The notes under the pieces were generated by a model. That model did not search any database. It was not told the origin of the DNA and saw nothing but the letters and a program-made list of their open reading frames with translations. Positions 8,491 through 17,569 of a stretch of 64,000 nucleotides of DNA are shown piece by piece. This stretch comes from Lachnospiraceae bacterium. GTDB lineage: Bacteria; Bacillota; Clostridia; Lachnospirales; Lachnospiraceae. The stretch's first letter is position 1. Each line of letters begins with the position of its first letter. The position numbers and the translations under genes were made by a program. Where the stretch lies: assembly GCA_004558185.1 (NCBI GenBank), contig SFDP01000024.1, positions 10,616 through 74,615 of the forward strand, written 5' to 3'.

Positions 8491-9597
8491 TTACTGTAAT
8501 AGCTGTAATACGGTTGCCGGCCTTTCATTGGCCTGAGCCAGCATGGAGGTGGCTGCCTGATTGACCACCTGATAGCTGCTGTAATGGGTCATTTCTACAG
8601 CCATATCGGTATCCATAACACGGGAATATGCACTGGTCATATTCTCACTGGTGGTTCCCAGATTATTTACCGTATGCTCAAGACGGTTCTGATAAGCACC
8701 CAGGGCACTTCTGGCAGAAGAAACAAACTTAATGGCAAAGTCCACATCATTAATGGCATTTCTTCCATTTTCCTGAGTCAGCACGTCAGTCTTTTCAATG
8801 CCCATATTCTTCGTATTCATAGCCGGAATCTTTACCTCCAGAGTCTGTCCCTCGTTGGAGCCTACCTGCAGGGTCATGGAGCCCATACCGGTAATATCTA
8901 CTTCCATATCGTTAACCGCTCCGGCACCTGCTGCCACAGTCATACGGATTTCAAAATTCTGGGCTCCCGTAAGGATGATCTCATCATCCTTTACCCTGAC
9001 ATTCAACTGCCCGCTAATATCATTTCCGCTGGGATCCGTTACAGCAACTGTTGTACCATCTGCCAGCTTATCTCCATCCCATGCAGGAGTAATATCCATT
9101 GTATATTTTCCCACCGGAACCTTGGCATCATAGTAACTAACCTTTACTTCAGCTTTATCGGTATAGCCCTTCATATCAAAGCTGCCGTCCAGAAGGTTCT
9201 TCCCATTATACTGCGTGGTGTCGGAAATTCGCTGTGCTTCATCCTTAAGAGCCTGAAACTCGTCATCAATCATCGTTCTGTCATCATCGGAAAGCACTCC
9301 ATGAGAAGCCTTTATGGCCAGCTCGTTCATTCTCTGGAGAATTTCATGAACCTCACCCAAGGCTCCATCGGCAATCTCAATTACGGATATTCCGCTTGTT
9401 GAATTCTCTCCGGCAGCATCCAGCCCCCGGATCTGTGCATTCATCCTTCTGGAAATCGCCAGGCCCGAAGGATTATCCTTGGCATTATTGATCTTGTAGC
9501 CGGAGGAAAGGCGTTCCATAGCCTTGGATAACTTGGAATCATTACGATGTAAGGCATTGTTGGTCAGCATTGCTGTTACGTTATAGTTTATTCTCAT
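8491..9597 (-). CDS. flagellin
   Basis: A 368-residue flagellin. The conserved N-terminal D0/D1 helices (MRINYNVTAMLTNNAL, then LSSGYKINNAKDNPSGLAISRRM) and the C-terminal D1/D0 helices (SARSALGAYQNRLEHTVNNL and the QAATSMLAQAN segment) enclose a short variable D2-like region, residues about 150-270. The part corresponding to the TLR5 contact helix reads LQRMNELAIKAS at residues 87-98. Start is the ATG at 9597 with AAAGGAAG upstream. The open frame to 9645 lies in the preceding gene. It follows the DUF6240 gene by 25 bases and precedes fliS, forming one transcript. Confidence 0.95.
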   Translation of the reverse strand: MRINYNVTAMLTNNALHRNDSKLSKAMERLSSGYKINNAKDNPSGLAISRRMNAQIRGLDAAGENSTSGISVIEIADGALGEVHEILQRMNELAIKASHGVLSDDDRTMIDDEFQALKDEAQRISDTTQYNGKNLLDGSFDMKGYTDKAEVKVSYYDAKVPVGKYTMDITPAWDGDKLADGTTVAVTDPSGNDISGQLNVRVKDDEIILTGAQNFEIRMTVAAGAGAVNDMEVDITGMGSMTLQVGSNEGQTLEVKIPAMNTKNMGIEKTDVLTQENGRNAINDVDFAIKFVSSARSALGAYQNRLEHTVNNLGTTSENMTSAYSRVMDTDMAVEMTHYSSYQVVNQAATSMLAQANERPATVLQLLQ

Positions 9598-9622
9598 GGT
9601 TTCTTCCTTTCTTTTATCCTTT

Positions 9623-12600
9623 TTATCCTTTTCTGATAAAAGCAATAAATTCCTTTGCTATCTTGTATAAAAGTGCAGTATTGGGATTCTCTTCTCCTTC
9701 TCCCCGCTCCGGAGTGTTGATATTCAGATTTCTATTCTCTCCAAAGAATATTCCCTTCATCTGAATCTCCGTTTCCTTTAAGGCTTCTCCTATGGCTTCT
9801 GTAAGAACAGAAGACTGCTCCTGTAAAAGCTCCTTTTTGTCCATATACTCTGTCAAAACAGAGCCTTCCAGTACATTCTGGCTTACACTGAACCGGCCTT
9901 CTACCTTCCCCAGTCTCTCCGTGTCCAGAGTAATCTTTACCTCACCTCTGGTACTCCCACGATGAATAATGGTCAGATTAATAGAGGTCAGCTCTTCACC
10001 GATCTGTACCGGAATCTCATAGTTTTCCTCCCTGGCCAGGTCGGAGGCAAGATGCAACTGCTTATAAAGCTGCTGAATCCCCTTGATATCCACATAAGCG
10101 GCTTCGTCCCCCAGAGAAGAAACGGCATTCTCCAGTGCCTGCCCGGCTTCTTCGATAATCGACTGGTATTCTTCCTCTCTCTCCTCAGGCTGAACCTGAT
10201 CCATTTTTTCCAGAAAGCCTTCTGCCTTTTCCAAAAATCCAAAGACCTTTTTCTCCTGAGCAAGGCTTTCCTGCCGGGCCAGGAATTTCTCCTCCCATGT
10301 GCGAATGTTCCTGAAGGTCTTTCCCCTTTGGGTAGTGAGGACTCCCGCACTCTGTAAATTCTCGATGGTAACCGGCTGATGATAGGCCTTCAAATAATCT
10401 GCCTGAGCAGAGTCCTTTTCCAATGTCTGTCTGATTTCCTTCAGATTTTCCTGTACGAACCCTTCTTCTGCCTGTTCATCCTCTATAATGGTTTCCACCT
10501 GCTGTGCCAACTGCTCCAGGCTCCTTGTATCGCCCAGACTTTTTCGAATGCTTGCAAATCCTTCCTCTATCTGCTCAGAGATGGAAGTCCCTTTTCTTTC
10601 CATCTCCTGTAATGCTCCTACCGAATCATCAACACGGATATCCGTAGGCTTTGCCTTTCGGCTTCTTACTGCCGACAGAAGATTGGAGAAATTCAGCTCT
10701 GCTCCCTGTGCAACCAGACTTCCGATTACTGCTCCGTCTGTTTTTTCAATTTGCCTAAGAAGACGGTAAATACCGATATAGGCCTTTCGCTCATCCTGAG
10801 TTATCTCTTTTTGCTGCTCAAGCTTATAGAGGAATTTGCTGTACTTTGCAGTATCCTCACCAAATTCTCCATCCTTAAGCCGGATATACTCCTCCAGCTC
10901 CTCCAGAGTCATCTCCATCGGATTCTTTCCCTGACGTATCATATCCAGAGTCAGCCCCGGTTTCATTCCTTCAATGACGGCCTGAACCTGTCTGTCTGCC
11001 TCCTGTACTTTGCGGAGATTTTCTTCGTTGATCTCCATCCGGTTATAGCCCAGGATACGTATGGCTCTCCTGTTCTCATGAGTAAGAGCCAGATCCATAT
11101 CCTGCAAAATATCATCCACATTACGAAAAGCCTTGCGGATACTGTCTCCCAGGTCTGCTCTGGGAGCCGTCATCAACGTTTCATAGCTTTCCTCTGCTGC
11201 CTGATACCGGCTTTGCAGCAGAAGTCCTTCCTGCCCTACCTGACTTAGTGTAGGTCTTTCCATAAAGGGAATCTTTCCCACCAATGCCAAAGGCATATGG
11301 GGCAATTCACCTATTTGCTGTAAAGTCTCCCGGTATAGCTCTCCTTTTCCTCCCTCTGCGGCAGCTCCAAAGAGGCTCTGTTCCCACTGCCTTCCGGCTT
11401 CATCCAGCCTGGCGATCAGTTCCTCCATGGGTGTTATATCAATGGAAAAGTCGGACTGCAGAAGCTTCAGATTAGCTTCTACCGTCATTTTCAGCCTTAC
11501 CTCCTCCAGACCTTTTCGTGCCTGTACCTGCACAGCATAATTACCCTCTGTCTGGAAATAGCCTTCCATATTTTCCAAAGTAAGAGGAAGACCTGAGCCA
11601 CCTGCATAATCTGCTGCCTCAGGGGGCAGGTCATGCAGCCGCTCATAGATTTCTACAGCCCTGGCATATATGCTTTGGGGCTGTCCTGCCACAGGAATGT
11701 CCCATAGGTTTCTTCCTTCCGCCAGTGCCTGAGCCGCCTGGCCGATAATCTCATCTTCCTTCAGGGGAAAGGTAAGGTTCTCGATATACTGAACCAACTC
11801 CATATTTTCGCTATTGATGGGGAGTCCTCTTTCCATCAGCCATTTGGCAGTGTCCATATTCCTGTCATCCGGTGCATAGCCACTGTCCTCAAGCCGCTGC
11901 TTGAGCTGTTCCTCCAACCCGGAAATATCCTCTTCCAGGGTCTGCGTTCTGCGAACATTCTGATAAGTTTCTCCCTGTCTGCCATAGCTTCCGGTGGTAT
12001 ATCCGCCTGTCTTACCATAATGAGCTATATCTACACTGCTGTAGCCAGCCTTGTAAAGGTTCCCCAGAGTAGGGGAAAGTCTCCCTGCTGCCAAATAGGA
12101 AACAGTCCCATCCTGCGGTTCTTTCAGGGCTTGTGCCTGCTGCCAGATCTGATCAACCTGACGGATATTCTCCTCGGTAACTGGTGCATCAGCCTGTTTC
12201 AGGGCTCTGGCAATTTTATTGGCATAGGCTCTGCTGCCGGTAATCTGCTCCAGCTCCTCTCTGGATAAGCTGTCGTTATAGCCGGTAATCTCTGTTCCTG
12301 ACTGTGCCAGCACCGTTTTAATCTTATCCAGAATAGTGACGGCTTCTTCCGGCTCCATGCGGTAGACATCAAAGCCCTCTTTATCCATTTCCAGAAAATC
12401 CTGGCCCGACATAGAATTAGACATTACTGCATTAAAGTTACGCTGCAGGAGCATAAAGCTTTCTACTCCTACCTCCTGTATAACCTCTTTGTTGAACCCT
12501 CCATGGTTGTCAAAGCTAAAGTTATCCGTAACTTTACCAGAAATGTCTAACACAGTCTGATGATTCAGAAAAGAACCTGCCGTTTTGTCTTGGTTCTGCA

Positions 12601-12679
12601 CCCAGCTCTTTTGCTGGGCATATGTGGTTTTCGTCTGTTGAGTCTTTCCTTCATTCTGCCACTCAAAGCTAATTCTCAT
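9623..12679 (-). CDS. DUF6240-type flagellar-associated protein, FliK-like C-terminus
   Basis: A 1018-residue, largely helical protein without a signal peptide. The region near residue 40 onward (QTVLDISGKV and MLLQRNFNAVMSNSMSGQDF) is like DUF6240 proteins that accompany flagellin genes in Lachnospiraceae. Repeated motifs of the type LPINSENMELVQYIENL, PLTLENMEGYF and PVTIENLQSAG recur through the protein, giving a repeat-like helical array. Near residues 910-970, INLTIIHRGSTRGEVKITLDTERLGKVEGRF resembles the beta-rich C-terminal domain of the hook-length regulator FliK. That comparison is by eye. Start at the ATG at 12679, nine bases after AAGGAA. Preceded by a sigma-D-like promoter. Confidence 0.7.
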   Translation of the reverse strand: MRISFEWQNEGKTQQTKTTYAQQKSWVQNQDKTAGSFLNHQTVLDISGKVTDNFSFDNHGGFNKEVIQEVGVESFMLLQRNFNAVMSNSMSGQDFLEMDKEGFDVYRMEPEEAVTILDKIKTVLAQSGTEITGYNDSLSREELEQITGSRAYANKIARALKQADAPVTEENIRQVDQIWQQAQALKEPQDGTVSYLAAGRLSPTLGNLYKAGYSSVDIAHYGKTGGYTTGSYGRQGETYQNVRRTQTLEEDISGLEEQLKQRLEDSGYAPDDRNMDTAKWLMERGLPINSENMELVQYIENLTFPLKEDEIIGQAAQALAEGRNLWDIPVAGQPQSIYARAVEIYERLHDLPPEAADYAGGSGLPLTLENMEGYFQTEGNYAVQVQARKGLEEVRLKMTVEANLKLLQSDFSIDITPMEELIARLDEAGRQWEQSLFGAAAEGGKGELYRETLQQIGELPHMPLALVGKIPFMERPTLSQVGQEGLLLQSRYQAAEESYETLMTAPRADLGDSIRKAFRNVDDILQDMDLALTHENRRAIRILGYNRMEINEENLRKVQEADRQVQAVIEGMKPGLTLDMIRQGKNPMEMTLEELEEYIRLKDGEFGEDTAKYSKFLYKLEQQKEITQDERKAYIGIYRLLRQIEKTDGAVIGSLVAQGAELNFSNLLSAVRSRKAKPTDIRVDDSVGALQEMERKGTSISEQIEEGFASIRKSLGDTRSLEQLAQQVETIIEDEQAEEGFVQENLKEIRQTLEKDSAQADYLKAYHQPVTIENLQSAGVLTTQRGKTFRNIRTWEEKFLARQESLAQEKKVFGFLEKAEGFLEKMDQVQPEEREEEYQSIIEEAGQALENAVSSLGDEAAYVDIKGIQQLYKQLHLASDLAREENYEIPVQIGEELTSINLTIIHRGSTRGEVKITLDTERLGKVEGRFSVSQNVLEGSVLTEYMDKKELLQEQSSVLTEAIGEALKETEIQMKGIFFGENRNLNINTPERGEGEENPNTALLYKIAKEFIAFIRKG

Positions 12680-12699
12680 ACGCTTAAATTCCTTATAAA

Positions 12700-12749
12700 A
12701 AAGAGTGAATATAAGCATGACTGAAAAATCTGCTGCTTACATTCACTCT
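12700..12749 (-). terminator. 16-bp hairpin plus U-run, glgB terminator and flagellar mRNA leader
   Basis: On the minus strand, arms AGAGTGAATGTAAGCA and TGCTTATATTCACTCT pair over 16 positions with one G-U pair and a 16-base loop, followed by TTTTTT. It lies 34 bases after the glgB stop, so it can end that transcript. It also sits directly downstream of the sigma-D-like promoter at 12752-12778. The flagellar transcript would therefore begin with this same hairpin. Confidence 0.8.
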
Positions 12750-12751
12750 CT

Positions 12752-12778
12752 ATTTCGGCTCTTTTAAAATGAAACTTA
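12752..12778 (-). promoter_or_regulatory. sigma-D (sigma-28) type promoter for DUF6240-flagellin-fliS
   Basis: On the minus strand the sequence reads TAAG, 15 bases, GCCGAAAT. The sigma-D consensus of Bacillus is TAAA, 14-16 bases, GCCGATAT, so only two positions differ. It lies between the glgB stop and the flagellar genes, as expected for a class III flagellar promoter. The predicted start is near 12745, at the foot of the hairpin at 12700-12749. Confidence 0.75.
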
Positions 12779-12782
12779 ACCT

Positions 12783-14705
12783 TTACAGCTGAAATACTGC
12801 TGACCCAAAAGCAGGCAGCGTAAACGCAATGGAATAAGGTCGATCATCCCAGGCCTTCTTTTTGGGCGTAAGCTCCTCTGCTATCTTACTGCCTTTACCG
12901 CCAAACCGAACGTCATCACTGTTTAACAGTAATCTGCATTTTTTTCTCGTAGGCACACCTACCCGATAATTCTCCCAAACCATAGGGGTCATATTCATGA
13001 TAAACAGCAGTTTTTTCTTTCCATCTCCACTTTTGCGGATAAAGCTGTATACACTATGTTCAGAATCATTACAATTTACCCATTCAAAGCCGCCCCAGTC
13101 ATTATCGATCTCATACATGGCGGAATTATTGCGGTAAAGCCTTAGCAACTCCTTTACATATTCCTGCATCCCTTTGTTCAAAGGGTTCTCCAGGAGGAAC
13201 CAATCCAGCTCTCTGGCCTCACTCCACTCTCTCTCCTGAGCGAATTCCTGTCCCATGAACAATAGCTTTTTTCCGGCATGGCCGAACATGAATGTGTAAC
13301 CGGTTCTCAGGTTAGCATATTTGTCCACCTGATATCCGGGCATTTTGTTGACCATGGAGCATTTCAGATGCACCACCTCGTCATGGGAAAGTGGCAAAAT
13401 ATAATTTTCGGAGCTATTATAGCTCATGGCAAAGGTCATTCCATGGTGGGCATTTTTCTTAAAATAAGGATCCAGCTTCATATATTCACAAAAGTCGTGC
13501 ATCCAGCCCATATTCCATTTGAAGGAAAAGCCCAGCCCGTCCTCCTCTACCTTTCCGGTAACCATAGGCCATGCAGTTGATTCCTCTGCAATAGTCATTA
13601 CACCCGGATATGTACCGCAAATCACCGAGTTAAAGTGCTTAAAAAACTCTATTGCTTCAAGATTCTTATTGCCGCCATATTTATTGGCAACCCACTCTCC
13701 ATCCTTCTTGCCATAGTCCAGATAAAGCATGGAGGCAACCGCATCTACTCTAAGACCGTCTACATGAAACTCCTTAATCCAGAACAGTGCATTGGCAATA
13801 AGAAAATTTTTTACCTCGTTCTTCCCATAGTTAAATATCTTCGTTCCCCAGTCCGGGTGTTCCCCCAGACGTTTATCGGGATGCTCATAAAGACAGGTTC
13901 CGTCAAATTCTGCCAGGCCATGGGCATCTCTCGGGAAATGGGCCGGTACCCAGTCCAGGATCACACCGATTTTATTCCGATGCAGGGTATTGATCAGATA
14001 CATAAAATCTTCCGGGCTGCCGTAACGGGAGGTAGGCGCATAATAGCCGGTTACCTGATATCCCCAGGAGCCATCGAAGGGATGTTCTGCTATACCCATC
14101 AGCTCAACATGGGTAAATTCCATCTCCTTCAGATACTCAACAATACGATCCGCAAATTCCCGATAGGTATAAAAACCATCCGGGGTGCCGTCAGGATGCT
14201 TCATCCAGGATCCGATATGGCACTCATAAATAGCCATCGGCTCTTTATTCATATCTTTCCTGTCTCTGTCTGAAAGCCAGTCTTCATCGGTCCATTTAAA
14301 CCTGCCAATATCTGCCGTTCTGGAAGCTGTACCGGGGCGCATCTCGGCTGCATTAGCAAAGGGATCCGCCTTATACAGCTTATCTCCTTTCGGAGTGGTA
14401 ATCAAAAACTTGTATAATTCCCCTGTTCCTACTCCGGGAAAAAATCCTGCATAAATCCCCCCGGGACCTAATCGCTGCAGCTTATGGCTGGTTTCATTCC
14501 AGTCATTGAAGGTACCGATTACATGAACCTCTTTGGCTCCCGGTGCCCATACGGCAAAGTACATTCCTTCCCTGCCTTCTTCCTGCGATGGATGTGCTCC
14601 CAGCTTTTTATAAATGTCATAATGCGTTCCCTGGGCAAACAGATATTCATCATCCTTGGAGATAAAGACCTTCTCCCTATTGCCTTTCTTTGATTTAACC
14701 GCCAT
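12783..14705 (-). CDS. glgB: 1,4-alpha-glucan branching enzyme
   Basis: A 640-residue cytoplasmic GH13 enzyme that makes alpha-1,6 branches in glycogen. An N-terminal CBM48-type domain (about 25-130, with YFAVWAPGAKEVHVIGTFNDW) is followed by the catalytic barrel. Visible catalytic motifs are DGLRVDAVASM with the nucleophile Asp, the acid Glu in MTIAEEST and LSHDEVVH with the transition-state Asp. A C-terminal beta domain closes the protein. Length is typical of the shorter branching-enzyme class. It follows the TPR protein gene by 20 bases and is probably co-transcribed with it. No other glg gene is in the window. The transcript ends at the hairpin at 12700-12749. Confidence 0.95.
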   Translation of the reverse strand: MAVKSKKGNREKVFISKDDEYLFAQGTHYDIYKKLGAHPSQEEGREGMYFAVWAPGAKEVHVIGTFNDWNETSHKLQRLGPGGIYAGFFPGVGTGELYKFLITTPKGDKLYKADPFANAAEMRPGTASRTADIGRFKWTDEDWLSDRDRKDMNKEPMAIYECHIGSWMKHPDGTPDGFYTYREFADRIVEYLKEMEFTHVELMGIAEHPFDGSWGYQVTGYYAPTSRYGSPEDFMYLINTLHRNKIGVILDWVPAHFPRDAHGLAEFDGTCLYEHPDKRLGEHPDWGTKIFNYGKNEVKNFLIANALFWIKEFHVDGLRVDAVASMLYLDYGKKDGEWVANKYGGNKNLEAIEFFKHFNSVICGTYPGVMTIAEESTAWPMVTGKVEEDGLGFSFKWNMGWMHDFCEYMKLDPYFKKNAHHGMTFAMSYNSSENYILPLSHDEVVHLKCSMVNKMPGYQVDKYANLRTGYTFMFGHAGKKLLFMGQEFAQEREWSEARELDWFLLENPLNKGMQEYVKELLRLYRNNSAMYEIDNDWGGFEWVNCNDSEHSVYSFIRKSGDGKKKLLFIMNMTPMVWENYRVGVPTRKKCRLLLNSDDVRFGGKGSKIAEELTPKKKAWDDRPYSIAFTLPAFGSAVFQL

Positions 14706-14725
14706 ACTAACCCCTCTTTTCTTCT

Positions 14726-17278
14726 CTACATGAAATCTTTTTCCCTCAAAATAACCATATCCTCTTCATCGTAGCGTTTCCCTAAAAGCAGGTCAAACAA
14801 ATGTGCAAGATTCTTTTTATCTGCATGAGCAATGGCTTCATCCACCAGCTCTCTTACCTCTGCTACCGTAACGATATGGTCACTGGTCTGCCTGTCCTCA
14901 ATCCTGGTCTGAAGAGCCAGCATACCCAATTCATCAATGGAATACTCCAGATGATAGGCATACTGCCTTCCATATGCCGCAAGTGCATCATTGTTCAGCT
15001 CCTCAATCTCTATACGGGCATTGAAGAAGCTCTCCATAGCAGGATAGGCTGCCAGCATACGTTTTATCGCCTTTTTATTATCCTCCAGAATAACCACGAT
15101 TCCGGTCTGCTCCTGATTCAGGGCCTTCAACAGCTTCATCACTGCCTGGCTGTTCATTCCGCTGGCCTTCTCAATAATCAATCCGCCATTATTCAGCTTG
15201 GAAATAGTACTGTCTACATTTTTACTGTTCAGGGAAGCACCTGACACCTTGGCAACCACTCCGGAAAAATTGGCATCGGTCATCTGAATATCCTTCATAA
15301 TATTCTTGGCCAGCTTGACGGTTCCCGAAGCAGCCTCGCCGGATACGATAACATTACCGGTATAAGCTGCCAGACTGATCATATCCAACGCTCTCATAAA
15401 TCGTTTTCTGGCTCCCTTCGTCTGAATAAAGGGACCAAACAGGGTTCTCTCCTCATCGGTAAGATCACGCACAGTGTCCTGTTCCTCTTCTTCAGAAGGC
15501 TCTTCCACGGACTTTATCTGTTTCTCAGACAAGGTATCCTCCTGAGACGTCTGGACAGCCGGCTCTTCTTCTATCTCCTCCAGCTCTTCTACTTCCGGCA
15601 GCTCCTCCACCTCAGCCAGCTTCTCTGCAGCGGATAGCTTCAATTCTTCTCCCCCAGCCTCTTCTTCTGACTGCTCCAGCGCTGCTGCCTGTTCTTCGGC
15701 CAAAAACGTTTCTCCCGGCGGCGTCTGGTTCTGTTCCTGGTACTGCCCGCCAGACAGGTTCTGCCCTTGTGCTAAACGTTGTTCTTCAACTATGCTTTGC
15801 TGCTCTGCACAAATCTGTTTGCTGCTGTCGGCCAGTTCTTCTTCCTTCTCCAACTGCTCCAGAATGCCATCTCTCACTTTTGCTTCAAACTCGCTGAACA
15901 TACTGCCGGTCTGTGCCATAACCTTCTGGGTCAGTTCTGCTTTGCGCTTTTCCTCGTTCTCTTTTTTGGTTTTTTCCCATTCGATCAGAACATCTTCTAT
16001 CTTCATCTGACCGGTGATCTGTTTTTCAAGCCTGGTCTCCTCCGGTACCACCAGGCTGATCTGTCCATCATAATCCTGGGACAGGAAACCTGCCATTGGA
16101 GCCGGCACATCTTCCGTCAGGGGCTCTACTAAAGGTCGTTTCATAATCTCCTTAATGGAGGGAATCTCCTTCGTTGCCTCCCCCGGAGGAAAATCGTTCT
16201 CCCTCTGCTGGGTTATCTTTTCTTTTCTTCCCGACGGCTGACCTTCTTCTGCAGGGGCTTCAGCCTCCGATTCCTTTTTGGGGGCATCTGCAGCCTCTTC
16301 CTTAAGGGGAGAGGTCAGCACTTCCGGCTTCAGCTCTCCTGCTATTTCTGCCGTGTTATCTTCAAAGAAAACCTCCTTTATCGTGCTGGGAGTATCATAC
16401 ATGGGAGCCATTATCTGACTGGTTACTGTTCCCGGGCCGCTTTCAGAGGTATCCGGCTTCTCCGCCTCTTCCGTCTTCGGTTCACCTGGACTGAGGACCT
16501 CTTTCATGCTTTCTGCCAGGGCTTTTTGAAGATTGATGGTATCATACTGCCCCATTTTCATAGGCTGAACCTGAATCTCCAGCTCCTCTGCCTGCTCCTT
16601 CGGCACTTCTTCCTTTACTTTCCCGGTCACTGATTCCTGCTGTGGTGCATCAGTTGCTTTTTTTCCACCCATCAGATGCTCATAGCTGGCCTGCTGGGCA
16701 GGACTTAAGGGCTCATGAAGCATTTTCAGTTCCATGGCTTTTTTTACATATCGGCCTTCGCTGAACCACAAAATAAGCTGATCACACTCTTCTACACATT
16801 TGGTCGTCAATCCAATTCGGTGGTAGAGATAGGCCAGTTCGTATCCCCACTTTTCCCTGTAATCACGTTTTTTCAATTCTTCCAATACGGCAATGCGCTC
16901 TTCCAGGCTTACCTCCTGAGCTTCATAGAGCTTATACTGCAATACGTATTTACCGTTATCCATCGGTGCCAGTTGTACAAACTCTTTGTAATATTCTATG
17001 GCCTGAACCACCTCGCCCATTTTTATACAAAGCTCACATAGAGAATAAAGGATCATCCTCCCTCCGGGATGACGCTCATAAGCCATAAGCAACAGCTCTT
17101 TACTCTCCTTATAGCGGCGATTTACCTTATATAAATCGCTGACCGTACACAGCATGGCAACGCTGCGTACTCTGGTCCAGTCAATCTCATCGGCGATCTT
17201 AACTGCCTTACGAAACTCCCTTCTGGAAATCAGAGCCTTAATTTCTTCTGCTTTCAATTTATATTCCTGCTTATCCAA
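14726..17278 (-). CDS. TPR protein with acidic linker and degenerate AAA-type domain
   Basis: An 850-residue protein of three parts. Residues 1-190 are tetratricopeptide-like helical repeats. Residues about 210-620 are an acidic, low-complexity linker rich in Glu, Pro and Ala. Residues about 641-780 resemble an AAA domain of the SpoVK/CbbX kind. The Walker A position reads SGEAASGTVK, without the GKT/S of an active P-loop. The Walker B position reads GGLIIEKAS. The region AYPAMESFFNARIEI matches the place where these proteins carry a Pro and an Arg finger segment. It is therefore probably an ATPase-dead scaffold. The start is TTG with GAGGTG just upstream. It precedes glgB in one operon. Function unknown. 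Confidence 0.7.
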   Translation of the reverse strand: MDKQEYKLKAEEIKALISRREFRKAVKIADEIDWTRVRSVAMLCTVSDLYKVNRRYKESKELLLMAYERHPGGRMILYSLCELCIKMGEVVQAIEYYKEFVQLAPMDNGKYVLQYKLYEAQEVSLEERIAVLEELKKRDYREKWGYELAYLYHRIGLTTKCVEECDQLILWFSEGRYVKKAMELKMLHEPLSPAQQASYEHLMGGKKATDAPQQESVTGKVKEEVPKEQAEELEIQVQPMKMGQYDTINLQKALAESMKEVLSPGEPKTEEAEKPDTSESGPGTVTSQIMAPMYDTPSTIKEVFFEDNTAEIAGELKPEVLTSPLKEEAADAPKKESEAEAPAEEGQPSGRKEKITQQRENDFPPGEATKEIPSIKEIMKRPLVEPLTEDVPAPMAGFLSQDYDGQISLVVPEETRLEKQITGQMKIEDVLIEWEKTKKENEEKRKAELTQKVMAQTGSMFSEFEAKVRDGILEQLEKEEELADSSKQICAEQQSIVEEQRLAQGQNLSGGQYQEQNQTPPGETFLAEEQAAALEQSEEEAGGEELKLSAAEKLAEVEELPEVEELEEIEEEPAVQTSQEDTLSEKQIKSVEEPSEEEEQDTVRDLTDEERTLFGPFIQTKGARKRFMRALDMISLAAYTGNVIVSGEAASGTVKLAKNIMKDIQMTDANFSGVVAKVSGASLNSKNVDSTISKLNNGGLIIEKASGMNSQAVMKLLKALNQEQTGIVVILEDNKKAIKRMLAAYPAMESFFNARIEIEELNNDALAAYGRQYAYHLEYSIDELGMLALQTRIEDRQTSDHIVTVAEVRELVDEAIAHADKKNLAHLFDLLLGKRYDEEDMVILREKDFM

Positions 17279-17477
17279 AACAGCACCTCAACGTTCGTCT
17301 ATATTTTGTATACAGTAACCCACTTTTAATCTTATTTAGTGTATCACAGCCCTTATGAAAATACAAGGAAGATATGCGTTTGTTACTCCTATCTTCCCTA
17401 TTCCCTATTAGCTTGCCGATTAGCTTTTAAAATTATTCCTCTGTCCCTGCGTTAATAGACAGGCAGGAATGAGACTA

Positions 17478-17507
17478 TTGACACAGGCCGCTTTACTATG
17501 CTATTTT
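17478..17507 (+). promoter_or_regulatory. probable sigma-A promoter of ahpC
   Basis: TTGACA at 17478-17483 is separated by 18 bases from TATTTT at 17502-17507, with an extended TG before the -10 box. It lies 63 bases before the ahpC start. I see no clear PerR box beside it. Confidence 0.5.
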
Positions 17508-17569
17508 CAAGACAATAACTGATATTTTTCTTATTTTTGTTTACGTATACAGAAGAAAGGAGGTCTCCT

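Noticed and set aside
8584..9402. 272-codon plus-strand open frame opposite flagellin
   Set aside because: It is an antisense shadow with no family features and no ribosome binding site; flagellin on the other strand is certain.
13635..14273. 212-codon plus-strand open frame opposite glgB
   Set aside because: Shadow of the branching enzyme gene with low-complexity composition and no start signal.
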